A stretch of DNA of 64,000 bases from Sarcocystis neurona. Taxonomy: Eukaryota; Apicomplexa; Conoidasida; Eucoccidiorida; Sarcocystidae. Under the pieces are notes generated by a model that saw only the letters and a list, made by a program, of their open reading frames with translations, was not told the DNA's origin and did no database searches. Each line of letters begins with the position of its first letter. The stretch's first letter is position 1. Location: NCBI GenBank assembly GCA_000727475.1, contig KL647288.1:9860055-9924054 (forward strand), read 5' to 3'. A program made the position numbers and the translations under genes. Below, one piece after another: positions 56,060 through 64,000 of the stretch.

Positions 56060-58880
56060 GCCGCAGCCACGCTCACAATGGTCGGGAGCGTTAGTAAGCG
56101 GTTGTGTAGACACGTCATCCGCAACCGCATCATCTGTAGGTGTCCATAACACTTATCGTGAAACGATGTAGTAGGGCCCACTCGAAACGTCCACATCTCC
56201 ACATGGAGGGTAAAACTGACATGTGTGATACACACCAGTACACACGCACACGCACATCTCTTTATCTTCCTCTCCATATACACGGATGTGAGAGCTGACA
56301 GACAGATACACGCAGTCTCGGGATGGTGCACGTTTTAACGAATTCGCACTAGCAGGTCCGAGATGCTTTCGCTCCGCTTCCCCAAACCGCTGCCGAGACT
56401 TCTCTACCTCCTACAGTCTGCAAGACTTCATTCGGAAGCTCCTCTCGACGCTGCTGCTAAACACGCAAGCGCGTAAGCGCGTATATGCAGCGGCGCTATG
56501 TCCGGTAATAATTTATGTACAAAGATGATTACATGTTACACTGAGAGAGCGGCTCAGAAAAAATGAGTCCTGGCGCTCACGCGCACGCCAACGGCGACAC
56601 GAAAAACTCAATCACGCCTTTTCTGTGGTCCTGTAGCTACCAGTCGATGATGCGGTGCGGGGGGAGTCTGCTGCACGTCGTGGAAACGCTTCCGTCGGGA
56701 CCAGACAGGGGAACAACGAGGGTTACTACAGGAAATCCTCAACTTGAAATGCCTGAGAGCCCTCTCGTACATACCCACAGAATCAATTACGAACGCTTTA
56801 ACTTGAGACATGAACGAGCGTGTGTGGGTAATTTGTAACTGAAAGCTTATGACTTAATCTGGGTAGCCGTTGGGGAGCGCATTACCTGCACAAACAAATG
56901 CAGAAAGGGTGGCGGCGCGCAGTCAAATACGGTGATCAAGAAATTCAGCAGACGCACGCACACGCTGTTCCTCGTCGTTGCGTCCTCCATTTACGTGAAT
57001 GTGTGTGAAAAAAGAAGAAGTCGCGCGGAATTGGTCGCTAGTGGACGATTAGTCGGTGTGTACTTGAAGCCATCACAGCCAGCATATTCGGCTCTACACT
57101 AGCGTGCAAACGCGCGTGGGTGCAAGCACGCCGGCAGGGAGGCGTTTATATATGGTGAACCTTCTTGTGAAACGATGATTTGTACTGGTGGCAAGTAGGT
57201 GAAATGGAATGTGCTCGACATCACAACACTTGTGGTACACGCTGCTGACAATGTGGGGTCAATCTACACTCCCTGGACAAGCAAGCGCTTCCTCTGCACC
57301 ATTACACACTCCTACAAATCTGCTATGCGGAGAAAAGACGCTACCATTTGATTCCTGTCTGCGTTCTATGTACGCACCGCCGGAGTGTGGTCCTGTAGCT
57401 GTTGAACAATACGTTTCCTCCCGGCAGTACCCCGCACCAGACGTGGAATGGATTATTCAGCTCATGCATACGCGCGTGGGAATGAGTACACACACGCGCA
57501 ACAGTTTACACACAACTACTCGAATAGTGCGGTATTTTCAAAGAATGGACAACAGGAATATGGCGATACAAACACATGAAGAATAGCTAGCCTCTTGTAA
57601 AGAGACGGAGGGCTCAGGTGCGTTAGAACCCGCCAGCGGTTTAACTTTTTTTTTGAAAAACATAAGCACAAGATCGTAACACAGCAGATCTTTGGCAAGC
57701 AGTAGTTATTCAAAGAAGTGAGTAGGGAAAGGTGGCCTCGACGTATGCGTATAAATGAATTGCCACAGGCGCGTAGAATCTCAGGTATGGCGAGGTCCAC
57801 CTGTATTTCCATATGCAGGCGTGCACAGACCTAATTATCTTCTGCCCCCACGTATACCCTTGTGAACACCTGACACCTCACAAAAGCTCACGCAACGCAC
57901 AAGGCGCAGCCATCTTCTTTCTCAGGAAAGCCGTGCAGCACCCAAACAACGGCCTACATGTCTCGCAGTCGACTCCAAGTGCGCCGCACTCATCTGGCCG
58001 CCCCCCTGCGTAAGGAGGCAAAGTTCTACACATATGAGTGTGTCTGTGGTACCCGCACAAAAGGTTACCCGTGTACACACGCGTGCACACGCACGCACAT
58101 ATATATATACATATATGTGAAGGACTCTTCTATCCAAAACAGATAACTTCTTACGTGTGTGTTCGAGACGACAACGGCAAAGCGTCTACCCGTCAACGCG
58201 GAGGGCGTCGGTACCCTGTCAAAATGACTACTCACGTAGGAAGTTTTTTCGTGTCCCCAGCCCAGCTGAGCCCTCCCTTTTCTTCTCCAGGCTCTAGGTC
58301 GGTACTCGCGCACCTATTCCTATTCTGCCGTTCGCTTCAACGCACACCACGCTTCAACGCACTTCCGCCGTGCATGCCACCTGAGCAAAACCGACGTGTG
58401 CACACACACACACACACACACATATACACATACACATGCACACACACACATATATATACACATACACATGCACACACACACACACACACGTACAACAAAA
58501 AGAGACGCAAAGATGCGTATCCGTGCGGTTCGCTTTCCCTCTGTCTATACGTCTATACTGTTGCGTCTTACAAAAGGATGTACGCAAGCGTGGACGAATG
58601 GGTGTGCTGCTTTTATGTACGTACGTAGTTGTATACACTTATGCCATTGGCACATTAACGTACAAATACACAAAACGAGACCTGAAAAGCAAACTGTGAA
58701 CCTTTCTCTCCCTGTAGTGCCCTCAGACGTCTAGAAACGCAGTTAATTCTACATGAAGGAGTTTTCTCTTAGCAGTTCCAGTAGACGCATAGACGCTTGC
58801 ACAGGTCCGTATTGTGTTCTTCGTAACAGTCATACGTTTCCTGCTGCAGACCAAGGGAGCCTCCAGCAAACTACATAGCC
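56060..58880. other. No confident gene
   Basis: This is relatively repeat-poor from 56,060 to 58,050. A plus-strand frame of 125 codons at 57,209-57,586 has balanced composition (for example LPFDSCLRSMYAPPECGPVA) but no splice or family support. Two CA-rich copies of a roughly 48-bp unit lie at 58,398-58,490. Confidence 0.45.
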
Positions 58881-59296
58881 TCCACTATAGTCTGCCTGCG
58901 AATGCCTGCCTGTCGTTGCGCTGGAATAACCTTGTGCACTCCCAGACGTAAAAACCTACCGTGCGTACATATACATATATATATATATATGTACGTATAT
59001 ATTACTACGTACATATATATGCAGGACAGGCTGTAAAGGATCCTGATGGAAAAAGGGATATTTGGGGGGGAGCGTGTCCGCTCAGTGGTCCACACCTCAC
59101 AGACTGGCAGTGCAACGGGGTGCTGTAGGTGTGCTGTGCCAGCGGCGACAGAAGCTGCAGCAGCAGGTTCTCTTCGGCACGACACGGCTGCAGCAACTGT
59201 TGCCGTTGAGAAGCACACATACACACAAAACAAGCAGCCCCAGCTGCCGTAAGAATACCTGTCGCTCCAAGAGCTGCTCTTTGAGAGGCTACACAG

Positions 59297-59680
59297 CCAT
59301 GGTTCAGGAAGAGACAGAGGGCAGCAACAGCTGCTGCTCGAGGCATAAGGCGCATGACGGTCGTCAGCTCGTGTCGCGAGATGACCAGTACGTCCCGGTC
59401 GCACTGGTGCAGCAGTTGCTGCAGACACGCCCTGCAGGTGCCACGCCTGCTGCTGCAGGTAAACAGTCTACTGTAGCACGCTTCACACGTGAAGCTGCGC
59501 AGGGAGGGGGGGGTCCCGAAAGCCTGCAGCCGCTGGTACTGATCTCAACCCTCTGCAGCAGAAACTCCTGCGGATGTTCTCTGTTGCGCTGGTAGTTCTC
59601 CAGAGCAGCAAAGCAGCCGCGGATTCTTCCTGCGGCTGCAGGCATCCAACTGCCTGCGCGCGCCTGTGCGGCTGCTGTTT
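59297..59680 (-). CDS. Two probable exons of a helical protein, unknown function
   Basis: On the minus strand, an exon beginning after tgcag near 59,640 reads GCFAALENYQRNREHPQEFL then LQRVEISTS. A second piece from about 59,452 to 59,297 reads ACLQQLLHQCDRDVLVISRH, then ELTTVMRLMPRAAAVAALCL. Both have the mixed, amphipathic look of true coding sequence. The cadence LxxLLxxCDxDVLVISRHEL resembles helical-repeat proteins, but no family is claimed. The donor near 59,296 (gtagcc) is weak. These may belong to the gene at 55,660-56,045. Confidence 0.4.
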
Positions 59681-59943
59681 GTCGGACGTCAGAAGCTACT
59701 GCTGCTGCTGCTGTTGCTGCCGAATTGTGGCACTGGGAAGCGCACGTGTGTACACAGACATACGTACACATACACACACACATATGCATGTATATAGTAG
59801 GAACAGAGAGGTAGATACAGCGATAGAGAGAGAGGCAGAGAGCACAGAGACACACAGACACAAATGTGTGTGTGTGGGTGGGTATGGGTACTTCGTGAGG
59901 AAGGCTTCTGTAGGCGGCTGAGCAGCAGCTCGACCTGGCGGTT

Positions 59944-60750
59944 CTACGGGACGATAGAACCGTCGTCAAGGACGAGAGGCTCGCGGCCTCGCTTCGGCAA
60001 CGCAAAGTGGTTATTCCAGATTTGCTTCATGTGTTCTGCAGCAAAAATCTCTGGGATATCCCCCACCTACGCCAAAGAAAAAGAAGAAGAAACCGGGAGT
60101 ACAGGAACCACACACAGACATCTTAATATGCATATATATACATACACATACATACACATACGCATACACAGAATACACGATACACAGACATCCTAACACA
60201 CACACATATACATACGTGTATATACGCATGCAAAAAATACACGATGCACAGACGTCTTAACAAGCACACATATACATACATGTACATATACACGCAAAAA
60301 ATATACAATACACAGACGTCTTAACAAACACATATGTACATCTATATATATATATATATACGTATACAAAGGATACACTTGTAGGTGTGTATACGTACTG
60401 TAGACAACGACTGTTGTAGGGAAACACGCATGTGCGGAAGGACATGTGAGTCACTCCCAGGCACACAGAAAACAACAGGTACAAATCTTCTTCCGTAAAG
60501 GAATGTAGTAGACCCTCGCAAGCAGAAAACTCTCTCTTTTATGCGACGCACCCCACTGAATCCAGGTTCGTCAACGTCAACGTATGCAGATAAAGTGGTA
60601 AACCACGAGGTATACAGAACATGCTTGCTCATATCCTTCCTTAGGAGAGAAATAGAATCTCCACGCATGCAAATATGCAGATACACAGACTTTCCTGCTT
60701 GAAGAAGATCACACATATCCAGTTGTCAGCCCACAGCTCCCACAGATCGC
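59944..60750 (-). CDS. 3' end of an unidentified minus-strand gene (three exons)
   Basis: The exons are about 60,750-60,712 (DLWELWADNWIC after acceptor tttgtag), 60,514-60,395 (HSFTEEDLYLLFSVCLGVTH then MSFRTCVFPYNSRCLQY) and 60,066-59,944 (VGDIPEIFAAEHMKQIWNNH then FALPKRGREPLVLDDGSIVP, then TAG). The two 3' exons join in phase 0 through an intron (60,394-60,067) with acceptor ggcgtag. The mixture of aromatic, charged and hydrophobic residues is clearly protein-like. I do not recognise the family. The 5' exons must lie to the right; 62,043-61,934 and the exon at the window edge are candidates. Confidence 0.45.
60112..60394. repeat. Tandem repeat, about 64-70 bp unit, four copies, inside an intron
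   Basis: The core ACAGACGTCTTAACAA or close variants start at 60,114, 60,184, 60,248 and 60,312 (spacing 70, 64, 64), separated by ACATATACATAC-type sequence. The array essentially fills the 328-bp intron 60,067-60,394. Confidence 0.75.
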
Positions 60751-60825
60751 CTACAAAGAGAGTAACGCATTGTTCACAGCTACGTATACACATAAGTGCA
60801 TCTACATGTATATATATATATATGT

Positions 60826-61200
60826 ACGTACTCACGCATATTATTAAAGCTGTACAAAAAGATGTATGACTCCTTACGAATAGCTTATATAGAGTCGCAC
60901 TACATGCCCGTGAAGTGAGTAAAAGCTAAGTCAGGGCCACATATATACATATAAATGCATATATATATATATGTATATAGAGATACGTACTCACGGATAT
61001 TACTTAAGCTGTACCGAGAAATGTATGACTCCCTACGACCTGTCTGTGTAGAGTCGCAGTACACGCTCCTGAAGTGACTAAAGCATAATTTACGGCTATA
61101 CATACAGGTATAAATGCATATATATATATATATGTATGTATACATATGTACGTACTACTGTATATGTTTAAAGCTCTATATAACGGTGCACTACTCTCTA
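60826..61200. repeat. Tandem repeat, about 160 bp unit, two full copies and a partial third
   Basis: ACGTACTCACG followed by ATATTA...AAGCTGTAC starts at 60,826, again at 60,985 and, diverged, at 61,150. Each unit contains GTATGACTCC and GTAGAGTCGCA-type words and ends in a TA run. Confidence 0.75.
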
Positions 61201-61933
61201 CGAATACTTCATGCAGACACACACAGAGACAGACACACTAGATGACAAGGACAGGGGACGGGAGTGGGTCCGTGTGCACGCGCATGAAGAGTAGGCGGAG
61301 GAACCTCGGAGGAACGTGCAAACCTCACTGGCGGAAGACGAGGAAGAATAGAAACAGAAAGACGACAACGGAAAACATCGAAGATGAGCACACGAGTTGC
61401 ATGCCGGGTGGGTGAAGGGGATGTTCAAAGGTACACACACGTAGCAGTGAGAACCCTCGACTGCGGGAGAAGACCGCGGAAGACTCAGGCCAGGGCAACT
61501 GACTTCAGCAGTGCCGTCCGCAGGCCGGTCGGTTACCTACCCAGTTGTGTACGTAGAGAGCCACAAGGAGGTAATACGTACACACTGCACCGTCCTGCTG
61601 CTATACACGCACAATCTCGGGGATACACACGCCCCCCTGTGGATACAGACACCGAATATAGACAAAGCCCTTCGGACACGTACACACAGCCCTGCGAAGA
61701 GAGACACAGTCCTGTTTATCCACGCATACATATATACATAGAGAGAGAGATGCACGTACGCAGGGTTTCTCTAAGATGCACACGGGTGGCACAGACAGAT
61801 AGACGGAGAGCAGCACTCGCCGAGAGATCCAGCGGTGTCCGGCAGACTCGCGGACGGGAGCAGCGCTTCGAGCGAAGAAGTGGGGAGGCCCTCTTCTGGG
61901 CCGGTCAATCAAAGAAGGGGAGGAGATACTCAC

Positions 61934-62043
61934 TTTCAAGTTGTTCTCCTTGATGTAGCCCAGCTGCAAAACAGCGCATGCCGCACCACACGCGTGCCAC
62001 TGCAGCGGCTCCAGACGCCTGCGAAACCGCGACGACGCCTCTC
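61934..62043 (-). CDS. Probable exon, unknown product
   Basis: Bounded on the minus strand by acceptor gttacag and a consensus donor gtgagt. One frame reads RFRRRLEPLQWHACGAACAV then LQLGYIKENNLK; another also lacks stops (GVVAVSQASGAAAVARVWCG). It is likely an upstream exon of the minus-strand gene ending at 59,944, but the linking exons were not found. Confidence 0.35.
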
Positions 62044-62239
62044 CTGTAACGCCCCCCCTCTCTCAGCTGGTGTGTATACACATACATATGTATACACGCA
62101 TATATGCGTTCACGTGCGCCTCACATTTGGTATTGCAGACAACTCTGTGTGCTACACGTGTAGCCACCCCGCACGTGCCCTGCGCTTCGTATCTGTGTAG
62201 ATATGCGTCGTGTTTGTATACAGACGCGGGTATATATAT

Positions 62240-62745
62240 ACATGTATGCGTGTGTAACTATACTCACATACGTATGTAGAGAGAGAGGAAGAGAGAAAGC
62301 CACACAGATGTAAATTTAAGTGGGAGTGTAATTTTTGGAGCGGTATAGATATATAGATGTATATGTAACTGTACCCATACACATATATATAGAGAGATAT
62401 AGATGTACGTGTAACTATGCCCATACACATATGTAGAGAGACATATAGAAGCATATGTAACTATACCCAAATACATATATATAGAGAGAGAGATATATAT
62501 AGAGAGAGAGCGATACATATATATATATATATATGTAACTATACCCATATACATATATATATATGTAGAGAGAGAGTATAAGGATATAGATACACAGATA
62601 CACGTGTACATGAGAGTGTATATGTATACACATGTATACAGAGAGAGTGTACACGTATACACATGTATACAGATAAACGTAGAGCAATATACGTATATAT
62701 ACTTGTACACGTACGTGCATATATATATATATATATATATATGAA
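62240..62745. repeat. GTAACTATACCCATA-type tandem repeats and TA/GAGA runs
   Basis: A word like TGTAACTATACCCATACACATATA followed by AGAGAGA recurs at about 62,248, 62,365, 62,411, 62,456 and 62,533 with point changes. TA runs follow at 62,520-62,535 and 62,715-62,740. Confidence 0.65.
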
Positions 62746-62759
62746 CACTACAAAGAAGG

Positions 62760-63640
62760 ACGCGGAATTTATGAGTGTTCTCCTAGGAGAAGTACACGAA
62801 TAAGGTAGAGTAAATGAAGACCTATCTCTACAATCGCGTGACAACTGAGTGTACACACCCACGTACACACGTGTCCGTTGACGAGGAAGTCTGCACACGT
62901 CTGTTGCCGGAGCCGACTGCACGAGGAAGCGCGGCTGCCGTGTACGAGCCGACACTCCTCACGCAGGCAGAAGATGTCCAGACATGCAAGAAGGTCTCTC
63001 CGTAGCACACATATATGTGTGTGCATACAGCCATGGGTGCCGCTGCCGCACACACGCCTGCACATATACTCGGCCGCTACTAGTGTCGAGGGGGCCACGT
63101 CTAGGTAGAGAGAGACAAGGACGTGAACACTGCGCGTTCAGAGGTACACGAGCATATACAGAGACAACACAAATAGAGATATACGCATATATGTACACGA
63201 ATGTGTATACATTTATGTACGCGTGTAGGTGGATGCGTTCTAGTAACAGAAATATGTGTCTGCATAAGTACAGGTTTGTCCTGTCGTCATGCGTTGTTTT
63301 CACAGACGTGTTTGCGGCCTTACACATCTTCTTCATACCCACACGCTTCCACGGGGTCGCTGCGAATATGTAGATGTATATAAAGGAATACCCGTTCACA
63401 CATATTTCCATAAGGAGAAGACGACTGCACGCGGCAGGACTGCACGCGGCAGGACTGCACACACCTGCAACGTGCGCAGCAGTCTATTGGCATGCGACGA
63501 AGAGGGCGGCGTGCGGCGGGGACGGGTAGACTCAAATTTTTGAGCAGCCGTACGTATGCATGCAACAGGCGCACAGACACAGACATGCAGAGATGCAGAC
63601 ACATAGACACACGTGCAACATATGTGCATGAGGGTGAAAG
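62760..63640. other. No confident gene
   Basis: Mixed unique and ACAC/TATG sequence. A possible microexon on the minus strand at about 63,358-63,320 (acceptor ttcgcag, donor gtaagg) could follow the exon at the window edge, but its frame is ambiguous. Confidence 0.35.
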
Positions 63641-63689
63641 AAGAATATGCGCGGAGTAGGCGGGGCCGTCGCTCGGCTCCGCAACACCA

Positions 63690-63900
63690 GTGGCTGCAGA
63701 AGAGTGAAAAGCAGCAGCAGGAACCGGAGCAGCAGCCGCGCAGAGTGACGGGACGGCGCAGCAGCAGCGGCTGCAACAGACCGAAGCCCAGCAGTCACAG
63801 CCGTGCCAGAAGAGAAGACGAGGCAGCAGCAGAGGCTGCACTAGATCGAAGACCAGCCGCGCAGCAGGAGCAGCAGCAGGAGCCGTGCAAAGAGAAAAGT
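63690..63900. repeat. CAG/GCA triplet tract
   Basis: The plus strand shows CAGCAG, GCAGCA and GAGCAG runs broken by unique codons. It lies just downstream (on the minus strand) of a probable exon end at 63,926, so it may be intronic. Confidence 0.6.
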
Positions 63901-63925
63901 CGAGACAGCAGGAGGGACCGCTTAC

Positions 63926-64000
63926 GTGGGTAGTGACGACGAAACGCCAAGAGTCCTCGTCGTCCGGCTGCTGCGGGAAAAGCTGCTGCAGCAGGCGCTG
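63926..64000 (-). CDS. Partial exon at the right edge
   Basis: On the minus strand one frame from the window edge reads RLLQQLFPQQPDDEDSWRFV then VTTH and ends at a consensus donor gtaagc (63,925-63,920). The other two frames also lack stops, but this one is the most protein-like. The gene continues outside the window. Confidence 0.35.

Noticed and set aside
57209..57586. Balanced 125-codon plus-strand frame
   Set aside because: It could be coding, but lacks splice borders, a good start context and any recognisable motif; left unannotated.
58354..58638. Frames of alternating His/Thr or Cys/Val
   Set aside because: Translation of the CA/TG dinucleotide runs.
59921..59950. Possible continuation of the frame beyond the stop at 59,944 (VELLLSRLQK in another frame)
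   Set aside because: It needs an intron of about a dozen bases; the in-phase TAG is simpler, so the downstream coding was treated as a separate segment.
1..64000. CRISPR arrays, insertion sequences, rRNA genes, telomeric AAACCCT arrays
   Set aside because: Looked for on both strands; the repeats present are tandem microsatellites and minisatellites without spacers of CRISPR type, and no transposase or rRNA-like sequence was seen.

Overview
The window looks like nuclear DNA of a coccidian apicomplexan, most likely an Eimeria species (species not resolved). The reasons are multi-exon genes with GT-AG introns, very abundant CAG/CTG triplet tracts that are translated as poly-Gln/poly-Ala runs inside exons, dense TA, CA and ATGT microsatellites, and alternation between repeat-rich and repeat-poor blocks, a layout described for Eimeria chromosomes. 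Telomere-type AAACCCT arrays, rRNA, tRNA, CRISPR and bacterial-style operons were not seen.

Layout. (1) About 1-15.0 kb is repeat-rich. It carries minus-strand coding sequence: probable exons near 1.7-2.2 kb and 3.3-3.7 kb, and one long gene starting at 14,401 and running at least to 8,330, perhaps to a terminal exon at 5,047. Its product has a basic N-terminus, helix-rich stretches and large Gln/Ala insertions. (2) About 15.1-28.4 kb is nearly free of simple repeats. It holds a compact seven-exon minus-strand coiled-coil gene (18,896-20,476), a plus-strand gene for a PCIF1/CAPAM-like cap adenosine methyltransferase (22,876-25,797), and a small two-exon minus-strand gene (27,587-28,253). Introns here are mostly 50-210 bp. 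(3) From about 28.5 kb to the right edge the sequence is repeat-rich again. It is dominated by one plus-strand aspartokinase gene whose nine recognised exons (32,972-54,877) encode 711 residues across 21.9 kb, about 90 % of it intron. To its right, facing tail to tail, lie several minus-strand coding segments (about 55.7-64.0 kb) that I cannot name. One of them has a consistent 3' end at 59,944-60,750.

Functions. Aspartokinase makes 4-phospho-aspartate, the entry to the lysine (diaminopimelate)/threonine branch. The PCIF1-like protein would act in the nucleus on capped transcripts. The 14.4-8.3 kb gene may be organellar, judging only from its N-terminus and helical character. No operon-like linkage exists; genes are neighbours rather than a pathway cluster.

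Most remarkable are the contrast in intron size between repeat-poor and repeat-rich blocks, the intron-bloated aspartokinase with a roughly 240-residue low-complexity insertion between kinase and ACT domains, and the PCIF1-like enzyme in a protist. Gene models were assembled by eye; for the aspartokinase, the coiled-coil gene and the two-exon gene every exon phase matches and the sum of exon lengths is divisible by three.
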